From Ophiocordyceps camponoti-saundersi (nom. inval.) (Eukaryota > Ascomycota > Sordariomycetes > Hypocreales > Ophiocordycipitaceae), in the NCBI GenBank assembly GCA_003339415.1, contig PDHQ01000024.1:1-64000 (forward strand): a stretch of 64,000 nt of DNA. Reading direction: 5' to 3'. Below are positions 1-12,284 of this stretch, one piece after another. Under the pieces are notes generated by a model. The model saw only the letters and a list, made by a program, of their open reading frames with translations. It had not been told where the DNA came from and searched no databases. The position numbers and the translations under genes were made by a program. Position 1 is the stretch's first letter. Each line of letters begins with the position of its first letter.

Positions 1-246
1 GGGGGGAACTTGGGTTTAACGATGGCATTGCCGCATGAAAGAGAGAGAGAGAGAGAGGAAGAAAAGGGGACGGGGGGGGGGTGGGTGGTTACGGCTGACA
101 GAGAAAGGGGAGGGGTGGGTGGTTGATGGATGGTGGAGCGAAAGACACTTTAAAAGAAAAAAGGATAAAGTAAAATAAAGTCCAATCACAGTTGATGCAT
201 CTAAGGAAGAAGAAGAAAACGGGGGGTGGCAGGAGGGGAGAGAGAA

Positions 247-279
247 GGGGGGGGGGGGGGGGGGGGGGGGGGGGAGGGA

Positions 280-312
<33 letters not shown>
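247..312. repeat. Poly-G tract
   Basis: An almost pure G run interrupted only by two short GGAGGGAGAG-like breaks. It forces poly-Gly/poly-Pro translations, which should not be read as proteins. Similar runs occur at 54647-54677 and 54837-54886 beside an N gap, so true tract length may be uncertain. Confidence 0.9.
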
Positions 313-313
<1 letters not shown>

Positions 314-1253
314 GTGGGAGCACGGAGCAGGGGGTCTCTCTCTCTCTCTCCGTCTCTCTCCGACTCCCTCGTCTCTCTCTCGCTTGTATGTGTGTCATTA
401 GTGCAAAAGTATGTACATATGTAATCCGTACAAGTGTAATCGTAATGATCAGTCTCACTGTCTCACTATAGATGCTGATCGACTACGGATACAGAAATCA
501 AGGCGGGGGGGGAAGAAGATACGAAATATGTATGTTGACAGACACTGACACAAACACAAACACACAGAGTGCCACACACACACAAACACACAATCACACG
601 CTGATGACTATGTATGTATGTATATGAGAGGCGGAAGAGACAGATAGAGAGAGATGGGAAGAGAGAGAGACAGAGAAAAGAAGAAGAAGAAGAAGAGAAA
701 AAAAAAAAGCTTGACTCAGGAAAAAGGCCAACTTTGTTTTATTTCGTATCACCGATCCTTCAAAACTTCAGCGGCAGTTGAAATTGGGCCTCCGTCGATC
801 TTTGTTTCCAATCCCTTTTCCTTCTCTCTCTCTCTTCCTCACCACCGGCCCAAGACACGACAAGACGCACAGACAGAGACAAACCTCCCAGCTAACAAGG
901 AAACGGGGAGGATGAATTCCGAGACTTGAACTTTTTTTTTTTTTATTATTACCTCACCACTTTGCACTCGTCATCATCAACCCCCTGATCTTATGCACAT
1001 GATGTAGGAGAGAAACTTACCCTACCCTAAACATGCCGTTTTTTTTTAAAACATTCTACCGGGTAAACGAGGAAGGAAAGGAGGTTTGACGAGATTCTTT
1101 TTTTTTTGTGAATCTAACGGTGCTGTACATTCATCCATACATGAACTGGGGCATTCGCTAGTGAAGCTGAGATGGAATCGAATATTAGTAAACCTTTTCT
1201 TTTTTTTTTTTCTTTCTGACATGTGATGATGAAGCATAGGATGAGGATAAACT

Positions 1254-1278
1254 ACATATGTATGTATGTATGTATGTA
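1254..1278. repeat. (ATGT)n microsatellite
   Basis: About six tandem copies of TATG/ATGT. It is one of many such arrays in the first 8 kb and in intergenic parts of 22-23 kb and 62.5 kb; the same tetranucleotide occurs in both orientations. Confidence 0.9.
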
Positions 1279-2751
1279 AGTTGTGAGGAAGAAGAGGGAA
1301 AAAAATAAAAGGAAGAAGAAGAGGAAGAAGAAGGGGGGAATTTTTTTAACCTTGAAGCAAAGGAGACAAAATACAGTTGGTCCGTCTGACGATGCGACCG
1401 CTTCTATCGGCACATCGAATCTACATTCACTTGTTCGCTCTCCAGATACTCATACATATGTACATGCTTATACTCTCACTGTGCGGTGACAAAAGTACGA
1501 CAAGTAGTATGTTCATTTTTTATATGGATGGATGAACTTGTGGTTATTCAGTTTCGACTTTGAGTGTTTTTGAGAGAGTCCGTCTTGGGGGCTTTTTTTC
1601 TAACTCACTTGTCCTAACCTAACCTAACCAAACCTACTAGGCTATGTGTGTATCTACCTACTAACATACATATATGTGTGTACAATGCATGTAAATCTCA
1701 GCGGTACTTTTTTTTTGATGCTCTCTAAACTGTGAATCTTCTTTTCTCTCCTCGTCTTCTCCCCATCTCTCTGTTGCCAAAACCTCCTTTCTCATGTTTG
1801 ATACCACGACTCACATCTATGTATGTATGTAAGACCCAGGGGGGTGGCTCTCGTTGGTGCAACGTCACGGAATTGGAACTAAATGAACTTGGTGGCAAGT
1901 CAGAGTCATGGTTGTGTGATGAAACCTAGGTCAAGAAATATCTTTTCTCACTCACTCAATCACTTTTTTTTGTCTTTCTCCTTCTTTTTCGCGCCAACAC
2001 ACCCCCCTCCTCCTCCTCCATCTCATTCCTCGAGGAGGAAAAAAAAAAAAGAGAGTTGAATCTAAGTAGGAGATAAGCTGCAAAATCCGTACTTACACAT
2101 ATTGTATGTACACACAAAAGAGAGAGTAAATGTAAAAAAAACATGAGGCATTACCCGAACGTGAGAAAAGAGTTCCTCAAGTATCAACAGGGCTCATTCA
2201 AAAAAACCCAAAGAGCCCTTCCCAAATATCCCGCCCAACTTACATACATACAAACGATGACCTCTTTCGGCCTTTGTTGTTGTACATACAGCAATAACAT
2301 GAACGACCAAGGTTAAAGAAGACATACATATATGTACATACAATTTTTTTTTCCCTCCCCTTCCATCGAAAGAGGAGTGAAGAACGAAAAAAAGTAAAGA
2401 ATCACGCGAGAGAGAGAGAGAGAATTCGAGATGGCCAAGTTGAATCCTGGCAAAATAGAGGGCGCGTTATATAAGGGGGGAAAACCTGGAAAATAATAAC
2501 AACAATAACAATGTCCGTCGGCTATGCGCGCCGCGTTTCCGTTGCCGCACACAGAGTGGTGGGTGCAGCATGCATGTATCCAATCCATATATGCAATATA
2601 GTATATACGGATATATACATACATATGTATATATGTAAAAACCTCACCTATTTTTCCTTCCCCCTATATTTCACTCCATCTCACCCTGTGCTGGGAAGAA
2701 ACGAGAGTCTGTAAAAGACCAACAAGGTATTTCTAACCTACCGACCGACTC

Positions 2752-2774
2752 ACATACATACATACATACATACA
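2752..2774. repeat. (ACAT)n microsatellite
   Basis: Uninterrupted ACAT tandem array, reverse orientation of the ATGT arrays elsewhere in this window. Confidence 0.9.
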
Positions 2775-3892
2775 ACACAAGGCCGGACGCGCGCGACTAT
2801 TCTCTGGCCCGTGCCGTATGTATGTGCAGTACCTATGCTTGGCCCGCCACGCGCAACAAGATTAGCGGAGGCGCAAACCATGTCTTGGTCAGACTTTGGC
2901 TCGACCTCTAAACGGATAGTCCATCAACAACAGCCTTGACTTTTGAGCATAGGACCATTTATAGTCCGTACGACTGAGACTTTCCCCCTGAGTCAATCGT
3001 GACCCCTTCTGTCTTGTCGTTACATACTACATACATACATACATACTCCGTACATGCAACGTCTATCCGTAAGTGGGAACGCACTTACATACATACATAC
3101 AACTTATTTTTTGGTGTTGAAAAAATCCCTTTCGGCTGGGAGTCAGTATGAAACAAGCTCGAGGCATGTTTACACACGTCCGCATACAAGCGAGTGTCTT
3201 TCCGTACCTACCTATACATGTATGTATGTACTATCCGTAGGCTCGTGTGCCTCTCGCTCAGACACATTATAGAACATACATACACAACAGGCATTTCGTG
3301 TCTATCCATCCATCCATCCATCCAACCAACGATGGAAACAACATCATCAAAAACCAGATTGAACCAAGAAAAAATGAGGAAAGTGTCCGTAAAACAAAAG
3401 AAAAAAAAAACTCAAATACTCACTCCCCCCCCCCCTCAATTCCACACACACACACCCACCCCCTGGTCTTGTCGTAAAGGACCACACAACGGCGGCAAAC
3501 CTTGAACAACGAGTACGAAACATGGTCCAGAAAAGACAATCAATGCCAAGAGACGGAGAGAGAAAGATGGAAGAGGGAGAAAGACAGGAGGAGGGGTTTT
3601 TTTTTTTTTTTTTTACTTACATTACATGCATCCGTATAAAATGTGCATATGTATGTACTACAGCCAGTGAGCAAGAAGGGAAAGAGAAGAAGAAGAAGAA
3701 AAAAAGTTTACTTATAAGATAAGCGCTGCGACATCCCTCGGCACCCGATGAGGCTCCATGCTGGACGGCAAGGCTTATCGAGGTAGGGATTGGCCTTTTC
3801 TCGAGAGAGAGTCAGTTTACTTTTGTCTTTTTTTCCAAAACTCTTCCTTCTGTATCCCGTATTCGTCCCTCCCTTGCCCTTTTTCTTATGCT

Positions 3893-3953
3893 GATGGATG
3901 ACGATGACGATGTCGATGATGCTAATGATGATGATGCTGATGCTGATGTTAAT
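3893..3953. repeat. GAT-rich imperfect trinucleotide array
   Basis: Interrupted GATGAT/GACGAT/GCTGAT triplets. They would encode an acidic run in one frame, but no flanking coding context supports translation. Confidence 0.8.
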
Positions 3954-5863
3954 GACAGAGATGACGCCATGACTCAGCGATTTTTTACGGAATACAGTCG
4001 ATAATTTTTCTTTTTCCCTCTCTATGTACTCACTCTATATCTCCCTTCACTCTAACTCCCAAGGCAGATATAGAGAAAGAGCCCTTATCAGTCAGCTTCA
4101 AAGACAGGTCGTCACGAGGGGGGTGGGAAGGATCTTACTGATGACTGATTACTGACTACCATCTCTCGTTCTTTCCTTTTTTATTTATCTTTTTTTTCAT
4201 TTTTTCCCCGCGCTCTTTCCCCCCCTCATCGGCACGCGTAGCCGCCCGTCCACGTGGTGGGTAATTCGCCAAGCGCTGACTAAACAGAGTTCGATGGAAG
4301 CTAAAAAGAAGGGGGGAGTGGGGGGGGGGGGTGTATGTAGAGTGTAAAGTGGATAGTAGGCAGGTAGGTAGGTAGATATCCGTATTGGGATAGAAGGGGG
4401 GTGTGGGCGTCCGGCGATTCGCAAAGACCGTTGGAGGTTTAAAAAGACGGTGGAAAGATCGCGAGTGGAAGGATGGGCAGGAAAGACGAGGTTAAAGAGA
4501 GGGAAGGAAAAGGCAAAGTATAATAGATTGCAATCCGTACATACCTATCCGTTCATACCCATGTTACCCATGTATGTATGTACATACGTTGTTTAACACG
4601 TTATTAGCCTCAGCCAACGCGCAGCAAAACGGCGTCGTCCGCGCCAATATCATCCTCGTCTCCGTATATACATACCCGCGCATATATGCATACATGCACA
4701 CATATGTATATATATGCGTGTAGGCAAACATACATACATATGTAAGAGCCAAACACAGTTGCAACTTTCGTGATTCCCTTCACAGTCTACATATGTATGT
4801 AGCTCTGACCAGCAAGCGGTCAGAGTCCAAAACAAAGTTGTTTATAAGAAAAATTCTATCTCCAATAGTCACAACTCAACTCAATATAACAAGCGCCCCG
4901 TGACCTTCACTTTTCCCCTTTTCCTTTCTCTTTCTATTTTTTCCCCCTTTTACTACGTACACACCCCCTTGCTCCTTTTTTTCTTTCTTAATTTAGCGAA
5001 ACTGACCAAGGTTAAGTTTCGTAACCCGAAATATACATATATATCAGAGAAAACTCTCCATCATGACTACCTTGTTCTTCTTTGTTGAGAGATGAGTGAA
5101 AGAGAAGGGTAAGGATGAGGGGAGAGTTGACTTGGTTGTTGCACTAGGTTGGGAGAGGGATATGAGAGATATCTCAACTGATAGAGAGAGGTTGAAGGAT
5201 GTCAAGATAGAGAGAGAGAGAGAGAAACACACACAGAGAGAGACACAGAGAGAGAGAGAGTTCAAGACTCAAGTGCACTTACATCCGTAGAGAGAAACGT
5301 TATTTCAAAACCCATTCATGCATACAGATCTCAAGTAGGTTTTACTAGGTACCAAAGGCAAGGCAAGGCAAGGCATGCATGCATTGCATAATCGCGTAAG
5401 TGTCCTAGCTCCCTCAACTAGCATCAACTTTCTCGACAACTTTACCTGACCCTAACCCATCTCCGCTACCCTGATGGCTTTTGCCCATTAACTCTATATA
5501 ATCAACTCGTCGTGCTAATTCAACCTGAATGTAATTTTCTCTCTCTACCTCCCTCTCTCTCTCTCTCTCTCTTTATCATCTCATTGGTCTACCTTGGTAT
5601 GCGGTCATCTCTCTCCTTACTGCAACCGTGAAATTGGGCAAGGAAAAAAAACGCCAATGGGGAAAAGACCCGAAAAGGGTTGGCAGATGAAACGATTTCC
5701 AACCCTCTCACATAAACCTGCCTGGGCCGTTTTTTTCTCTTGGCGGCCAATCTAAAGAGCCAGTGGTACTTTTTTAAAACACTCGAGACTCTCTCTTCTG
5801 TTCTGTCTTTAAGTCTTGTCTTGTCTATCTATATATGTATGTACATATGATGTATGTATGTCT

Positions 5864-6028
5864 TTGGTGGCGGCCTGTGGAGGCAGGCGCCGAGGAGGCT
5901 GATTTGGGGTTTAAATTAGCACCCGCCGGCCGGGTCAGACTTATCGTGGACATCATCCTTTACACCCCCTTTTTGGGGCCTACCAAATTAACTCTCTTTG
6001 GCCGATGCAGCCGTCTATCCTATTTATC
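5864..6028 (+). repeat. Left terminal direct repeat of the TRIM-like element
   Basis: Identical to 6492-6656 (identity continues two more bases). It is GC-balanced and carries no RIP signs; at about 165 bp it is below the duplication length that RIP is known to recognise in Neurospora (roughly 400 bp). Confidence 0.85.
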
Positions 6029-6491
6029 TGGTGACCGAGATAGGGGGGCCATAGCCCCGTGGTGTCGACCGTCTCCTTCGATAATGTCTATTTTTCACGA
6101 TATCTGCCGCCGCTGCTGCCGCCGCCGTTGACGAAGGCGATGACGATACCTCTACCGCCGCTAGCGCTGCTATTACTACTACTACTACCGACGATGATCA
6201 CCTTCTGCCGCCGCCGCTGCCGGCGCTGCTATTACTGCCTTTGAGAGAGAAGAATACCGCCTCGCCGCCGCCGATGCCTCTGTTTTTTCTGTTTCTTTAG
6301 GTCGTCGTGCCCGGGCCGGAGTGCCCTTGTCTTCTGTCTTATCTGGCCTGTGTGCCTTGTTTCCGGCCGTCGTGCCGCTGTGTGTTTGGGCCCGTCGTGC
6401 CCCTATGTTTTCTGTTTTTTCTTCTTTTTCGAGGATCGTGAGACTGGCCGGCTTCTTCTTCTTCTTTTGCTGCTGAAAATGGGTGAAAAAC

Positions 6492-6656
6492 TTGGTGGCG
6501 GCCTGTGGAGGCAGGCGCCGAGGAGGCTGATTTGGGGTTTAAATTAGCACCCGCCGGCCGGGTCAGACTTATCGTGGACATCATCCTTTACACCCCCTTT
6601 TTGGGGCCTACCAAATTAACTCTCTTTGGCCGATGCAGCCGTCTATCCTATTTATC
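6492..6656 (+). repeat. Right terminal direct repeat of the TRIM-like element
   Basis: Perfect second copy of 5864-6028, offset by 628 bp. Complete identity implies a recent insertion or gene conversion. Confidence 0.85.
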
Positions 6657-7694
6657 TGTCTTTCTCTGACCTCTTTGAATCAAGTAGAGTCTTGACTTGA
6701 GCAATATGTAGGACAACTCGTACATACATGCTCATACATGTACATACGTATAATACAAGCCAAACGTCTTCTCACCTGCGTTCTCTTTAAACCCACAATC
6801 AACACTCTGTTTAGGTGTTTGCTTTCCACTTCCCCATCATCTTACTCTCCTCTGACTGCTATCGATCCGGGATATGACGCAATGAAACCCTCGTTCAAAA
6901 GATTCTCGTCTCACTTGCCATTGTTTAGCCCACGGAAATGCATCAGTTCCTTCAGTAGAGAACCAAAAGAAGAAGAAGAAAGGAAAAAAAGTTCACTTTA
7001 CAGCCCTCACCCCCTTATCTTTCAGTTTCTCTTCTCCGGGCGTATCTCGTGATTCAAAACTCTCTTCGACACTACATGTAAGCTCAACCTCACCTGTAAG
7101 CAGTAAAAGATGGAAGAGCTGAAAGTGAAAGCCTATACAAACACACACACACACACACACAAACAGGAACGTGATAGAGAAAAGAAGGCTTATCCTCACA
7201 TATAAACTTACAGAGCCGGATGACGGACTGCGAAACTTTACGCCGATAGCTCTTCGGTGGTTTCCCCCTTCAACCCCCCTCCTTTTGAACCCCCCTCCTC
7301 CTGCAGTTTTTTTCTTTCCTTTTCTCACAAGTTCACTCAGGCTTTTTGAAACCCCCTTTTTTTCCCCTTCTCTTCTCCTTCTTTCGAAGAAATGTCAAAC
7401 CTTTTTGTTCCCTTTCTTCCCCATTTCAGTTTTGAAGGCAGAAAGGATTTTGGGAAAGAAAAAAAAGGGACTTAGCAGAGATTCTTTGCTGGCTAAACAG
7501 GTCAAGGGGAAAAAAAAAAAACTTTGCCGAGGCGACGAAAGGACATGACGGTTGTGAATGAGACTAGATAGGAACCTTCAGAGAGAAAGTCATTGGTCTT
7601 GGCCGTGAGATAAAACTTGCAGCCGAGGCACATGTAATCAAGCTTCTCGAGAAAGGTAGCAGCAACGTAACCCTCTCCATGTACGTCATATCCG

Positions 7695-7725
<31 letters not shown>

Positions 7726-8615
7726 CTTTCTCAAGAGATATCCCGGATTGGAACCGTCTCGTTGTGAGGAAGAAGGGAGAGGATTAAGAAAAAAAAGTTC
7801 CTCAAGGGATTACATGCAGGCTTTCGGAGGACGGACGGACGGAGGGCATGGTGACGTCCGGCTGATTACGTCCGTCAGCGTACGTTCTCCTTGTTTTGAA
7901 TTACTCACGGATCTTGTGAGTTTCGTCGGAGAGAGTCATACTTGCATTGTTTATACCCGTGTATTCACTCGTACGTGTCTGTCTGATCTTTGACTTTCCA
8001 TATTCTCATATGATGTGTGGAAAAAAAGGAAAGAATAAAGATATAGTAACCTCTGCCAACGTGTTCATATCAAGAAAGCGAAGAGGGAAAGGGAGAGAAT
8101 CACATAGAAACTAAGAGAAAAAGAGAGAGGAGATCTGTACATACATACACTCATGCAATACAATACAAAAGACGACGTCCGAGGTTCAACGTCTGTCTGC
8201 CGGCCCCCGCTCCGTCGGCCCGTCATGCCGACATGCATCCCGCTCCGGCCCGGCAGCATGCATCTCAACCATGCTGCTGCCGGACCCCGGTCCCTCTTCC
8301 AGAATCCGGAGAAGCGCCGGGACTAGGCAGGGTTTCATCGGTCTCAGCACTTTTTCACCATGACACACATCTTACCCATCTATCTGTAACCTACCTCCCT
8401 TCGTAAATACCTCTCCTACTCATACATAGTATGACATACGGCCTACGAGATGGAACAAGTCTGCTCATCGTAGCAGCCAAGGCCAAGCATTCACACCTGT
8501 ACACACATGTACATATGTACACATCAACGTCTCGTCGTGCCGTGCATTCTACTCGCTTGCGTCAGTCTGCGCCGGCCCAAACTGACACGCACACGTCAAG
8601 ACAAAGGAAAGTGGC
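6657..8615. other. Intergenic, low-complexity DNA without a supported gene
   Basis: Contains an AC run (7139-7161), a TA run (7695-7722), purine-rich A/G tracts, and a small GC-rich patch at about 8190-8330 with short inverted words around GCATGC/GCAGCATG. Reading frames here are short and compositionally biased. The 3' end of the FAM210-like gene follows on the right, so 8350-8615 may include its 3' UTR. Confidence 0.55.
7695..7722. repeat. (TA)n microsatellite
   Basis: About 13 TA dinucleotides in an otherwise GC-balanced context. Confidence 0.9.
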
Positions 8616-9491
8616 TCACCGTCGCTTGCCAATGTCCCAGCCCCAGCTTCTGAGCACCTTGACAACCTTGGGCGTCACCGCTGCCGTCAAGGGTACCCGG
8701 ATGAAGATGAAGCTCTTGTGGATCGCGTATGCGAGTGCCAGTTGCGTTGCCAGACCTGACCCGCCATCGGTTGTTTTTCCCTTGGTCAGCGTCTCTTCTT
8801 GCTTTGGGAAGCCGAGCTTTTGGGAGGGAACTTTACTGGCTTCTTCCTCGTTGCTTCGTTGCGCCTCGGCTACCCCCCAGTCGACGACCACGGCTGCTTC
8901 TCCTTGCTCGTCTGTCTGGGCCTTCTGGCTTCGATAGTCGCGCCACCATTGTAGTATCGATTCGGGGATTATGGTGGCCAAGGTAGAGACGACGTAGTGC
9001 TCCAGTCTGCCTGTTTGCCATTTCGTGAGCTGATATTACCAACCACAAAGAAGAAGAAGGAGAAGGAAAAGGGGGGGAATACCGATTTTTTCCGTCCCGA
9101 CAATCTTGACGAGGAGGAAGCAAAAGGGGAAATCCAGCACGCTGAGAGCCAGATAGACGCCCACCGCCGACCATCCGTATTCCTTGGAGAGCTTCTTCAG
9201 CCTCGCCCCCAGCGACAGCCTCTCCGGAGCCTTCCCCTTGTCGCCGACGGTGCGTCGCCAGGGGGAAAAGTTGAAGCCCCTCCGTTGTTGCTGTCGTTGC
9301 AGCTGTCCGCCGTAGACTGCGCCTAACCTCGGACGTTTCGCATCACGTCGTGCCGACAAGGTACTCTGCCATTGTCGCCCGCCGTTTACCGCCTGCTTCC
9401 TCGTCTCGAAGCTGGAGAGCCTCGTCCACGCTGCTGCGGCCGCTTGTCGATATCCCTTGGGGAGGAACATGGCCTGGCTTCGAACTCCCAA
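8616..9491 (-). CDS. FAM210/DUF1279-domain mitochondrial protein (Nat2-like)
   Basis: Two-exon model: complement of 9491-9083 joined to 9010-8616, giving 267 aa. The 72-nt intron (9082-9011) has donor GTATTC and acceptor AACAG and restores the frame across the DUF1279 core. Residues 1-85 are rich in Arg, Gln and Ala and lack acidic residues, as a mitochondrial presequence would be; a second Met at residue 8 could be the real start. The core runs from about residue 92 (LSLGARLKKLSKEYGW) through a hydrophobic segment (about 108-131). It continues in exon 2 with IIPESILQWW and, after a charged insert, the ATQLALAYAIHKSFIF and RVPLTAAVTPKVVKVLRSWG blocks typical of the family. Known members (human FAM210A/B, yeast Nat2) sit in mitochondria; Nat2 was named an N-acetyltransferase, but the biochemical role is unsettled. 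Family assignment is strong; function is inferred. Confidence 0.85.
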
Positions 9492-10643
9492 CCCCCCCTT
9501 GAACCGGCAGTATTTTTTTTTTAACCTTTGAGGTTAGCGAAGGTTGCTTGAGGACACCTTTTGGTCTTTGACTGGTCAGATCTCTTTCTTCTCTTGCTGA
9601 AGGAGGCGACGACGGTTATCGCCGAGTTCGTATCTCAAGAGACGAAACAGATGATGAAGCAGTTGTCGTTCTCCCTGCTTTTCTTCTTCTTCCTCCTTCA
9701 AATCTCTGTTCAACTCCGTCGATCTTATGGCTACGTCAGCGGTTCCTCAGCCACTGTAGAGGTGGCTGCGCCCCGTTTTCCGAGAATGTCATCTGGTCAC
9801 GTGTCGTTCCTCCGAGCCATCTCCGACGACGGTCGACTACAAGGCCCGAGAATGTATGAATGAGGACGGAAATATCATCCGCGTCAAGGATTAGAAGGAA
9901 GCTCTCTCTGAACTCGCATTCTCTGTGAGTGCTGGTGTTTCTTGCTGTCTTCATCATCTGACTTGGGTGCGACGCGAGGAGAGTGAGTGCTGCTTTCACT
10001 GCTTCTCCCTCCCAGGTTCAGCTCAAGTCATGATGAGCTCAAGGCATGATGCGTGTTTTTGCTACCAACTTCCTACCTACTATAAGTACCTAGCTATGAA
10101 GCTGTTGCAATGCTTCCAACTATCAAATCATATATTCACCATGAAAAATCTCTTTCTCCTTTCTACATGCATCTCCGTCTGTCTCGTGCTCTGCCGTGCT
10201 GCAAACGCGCGCCTGCTCCAGAGCCTGCTACTGCCTCGCCACCAACTTCAGCAGCTCTACAGCGCGTACTTCCAGTGGAAGCACCCCCCAGCGATAGGGA
10301 AGAGCGATAAGCCACAGAGCCACGTGCTCGGCCAGTGCTTCTCATCTGAAGAATCGCAGCCTCGAGGGGAGCGAAAAAAAAAAACCTTCTCTTCTCGAGC
10401 CTCTCACCTTCGTCTCTCTTTTCATCACATCCCGACATGTGAAGCCAGAGAGACGCATCTCTTCGATCACGCATACGACTTCACTGGCTCCGTTCTTTAC
10501 TGCACCTTGATTTTCTACCATACTCTTCAACAGTCACTCATTTGGCGAGTGCCTCTTCCGTTTCTCCTTTTTCTTCTTCGCCGGCTTCCCCCGTCTCTCT
10601 TTTTTTCCTCCCCTGTGACCTTTTTTCGGCCTCATGAAGCGAC
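9492..10643. other. Intergenic region between divergent genes
   Basis: Lies between the start of the FAM210-like gene (-) and the start of the 522-aa protein gene (+), so it should contain both promoters. Several ORFs occur but none has family resemblance or clear coding character. Pyrimidine-rich stretches at 10530-10625 immediately precede the + strand start, as is common upstream of fungal genes. Confidence 0.5.
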
Positions 10644-12263
10644 ATGGCACCTTCAAACACCAAGAAGAGCCTCTTGAGGCCTTGGGGATCGCGACGACGG
10701 GAAAGGACATCGCCTGATGGCCAGGGCCAAGGTACGATGCACCAGCAGAACGTTTTCTTGCAACGTTTCTGACATGCTCCAGAACCGCCTTTTCCTCCTT
10801 CGCCGTTTCACCCTTCGCCTCTTCCCGCCGCTGGCCCGTCTAGTCACGGCGCGCCGAGAGCCGCTCCTGCACCGTTGTCCGAAGAGGCCAGCCAGTCCGA
10901 CCCCATCGACAGGTTGGCAAGCGCTCTTTTAGACGACTCCGACGCTCAGCAGCCAAGAGAGGCTCAGGCTGAGACTCCCGCAGCTAGGCCTCGTCGGGGC
11001 CAAATTCCGCGATCCACGACGGGAATTCCTTCTCCCTTCACTATGCACCCGGTCTTTCCGGATGCCCAAACCGCTGCCGCCGCCGCAGCCCAATCGGCAG
11101 CTGTATCGAGTTCGAGGCCCGCTCTGGCACAAAGCTCAAGCGTTCAGCTCTCGAAGCAGCCCAGAGCTCGCGCATCGCAGAATCCCCTGCCTCGATCGCG
11201 AACGACAGCCTTTCAGCAACAGGAGCATTTCGGACCAGTGCCCTTTCGCCCTCCTCGAGAGCCCGTTGAGCATCAGCTGTCGCCACTTCAGGCAGAGGCC
11301 CGCGAGGTCGACGAAAAGGTCAAGGCCATGCTGGCCGCCACAGAAGCTCTAAAGTCCAACCCTCCCACGCCCAAGACATCCCACTCGGTGCCATCGAGGG
11401 TGCTAAACAAAGTTTCTAGCGTCTGGGATCGCCTCCATCTGAGCAAGAGCCGGACCAAGCTTCAGAAACGCCCGCCTCAGGGCAGTCCCGTGCCGCAGCA
11501 AGTCACGACCCCGCAGAACCCATACAAACGGCCGCCGAATGTTCAAGTTCGTCCAGATAACGATGCCGGCAATGTGGTCAGACGCAGAGACCCTCAGACT
11601 CTGAGCGGCGACAGGTCCCGTCGACCTGCCGCATTCTTGGTCCAGCCTGATCAGCTCGCACAGATCTTTTCCGACGACCGCCCTCCCCTGCCTCATACCC
11701 CGAGCCCTCAAGAGCAGAAGCGTCCGATGAGTGATGTCAGCTGGAGTTCTCACGATACTCGCCATAGACGCGAGAGCACGAGGTCGGCAGATGACGACGA
11801 CAGCTTCAACGAGATGGAAAACCCATTTGAAACAGAGCCGGGATTCGACAGCAATCTCGAAGATAGCATCTTGAGTACGCAGCCGGTCGCAGCCTCTACG
11901 CCGCGAGTTCTGTCTCGTCGCAGCTCCTTCGACCGCTCCTTGGACGAATCCGCCTTGGAACGAGGCTATTCTGACGTCGAGATCAACCAAGCCATGGTCG
12001 CAGTCCGAGTGGGCGACGACGGTAACGGACCGGGTCGCGCGCGGCAGGTAATGCTCAGGCCCAGCGCTTCGAGAATGACTGTGGCTCAGGCTGAATCATC
12101 TACGGGACAGCAGTCGACACCCGCTCATCGCGTCAGTCAGATCAGGGTAAGCGACAAGGTCAAGAAGCACCCGTCGCCGAGCAAGAAGGACTTGGAGGAC
12201 CTCGAGAAGGCATTTCAGAGGTATAAGCCTTCCGAAGAGCCGATCCCAGAGGATGAAAGTTGA
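10644..12263 (+). CDS. Unrecognised Ser/Pro/Arg-rich disordered protein
   Basis: Model: 10644-10731 joined to 10783-12263, 522 aa. The first exon (MAPSNTKKSLLRPWGSRRRE...) was found by splice signals: donor AAG/GTACGA, branch-like CTGAC, acceptor CTCCAG. The join leads in frame into a long open frame that has no ATG of its own near its beginning. I do not recognise the product. It is hydrophilic and low-complexity, with an Ala run (about residues 124-132), a short helical Lys/Glu/Ala segment after it, an acidic patch containing ENPFETEPGFDSN, and a basic Lys-rich C-terminus (KKHPSPSKKDLEDLEKAFQR). No signal peptide or membrane segment is present. An alternative C-terminus exists: splicing 12221-12284 (GTATAAG to TCTCAG) keeps frame and extends the protein to 12513 (584 aa, ending ALYDCYDELY). 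Both ends are plausible by eye. Confidence 0.7.
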
Positions 12264-12284
12264 TGATGAGGTCCCTTTTCTCAG

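Larger units (their letters stand above)
1..5863. other. Gene-poor, microsatellite-rich DNA
   Basis: No convincing coding region is seen on either strand. The stretch is dominated by low-complexity tracts: poly-G at 247-312; AG and CT runs (about 40-57, 337-360, 5209-5260, 5541-5572); ATGT/TACA tetranucleotide arrays (1254-1278, 2752-2774, 3021-3046, 3089-3102, 4570-4586); a CCTAA pentamer run (1614-1630); and a GAT-rich trinucleotide block (3893-3953). Short words such as TCCGTA recur between the arrays. Predicted peptides here are poly-Gly, poly-Lys or poly-Ser artefacts of these tracts. An unrecognised non-coding RNA or UTR cannot be excluded. Confidence 0.6.
5864..6656 (+). mobile_element. 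TRIM-like non-autonomous element with perfect terminal direct repeats
   Basis: Two direct repeats, 5864-6030 and 6492-6658, match base for base over 167 bp and enclose about 460 bp with no coding capacity. A sequence starting TGGTGACC begins at 6029, where a tRNA primer-binding site (TGG...) would lie directly after a 5' LTR. A purine-rich stretch (GAAAATGGGTGAAAAAC, 6475-6491) abuts the second repeat, as a polypurine tract should. The flanks 5859-5863 and 6657-6661 are both TGTCT, a candidate 5-bp target duplication. These are the hallmarks of a terminal-repeat retrotransposon in miniature. Against it, the repeat ends are not the usual TG...CA, and because the flanks extend the match, the exact boundary is ambiguous by a few bases. 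The strand given follows the PBS/PPT order. A simple segmental duplication is the alternative. Confidence 0.5.

Noticed and set aside
192..471. Overlapping ORFs encoding poly-Gly or poly-Pro peptides
   Set aside because: They are translations of a poly-G run and CT repeats; no independent coding evidence.
1614..1630. CCTAA run as interstitial telomere
   Set aside because: Period is five bases, not the fungal six-base TTAGGG/CCCTAA repeat.
8431..8937. 168-codon + strand ORF over the FAM210-like gene
   Set aside because: Shadow of the minus-strand DUF1279 coding sequence, which has clear family motifs.
11403..11990. 195-codon minus ORF opposite the 522-aa protein
   Set aside because: Composition follows from the opposite coding frame; no family resemblance.
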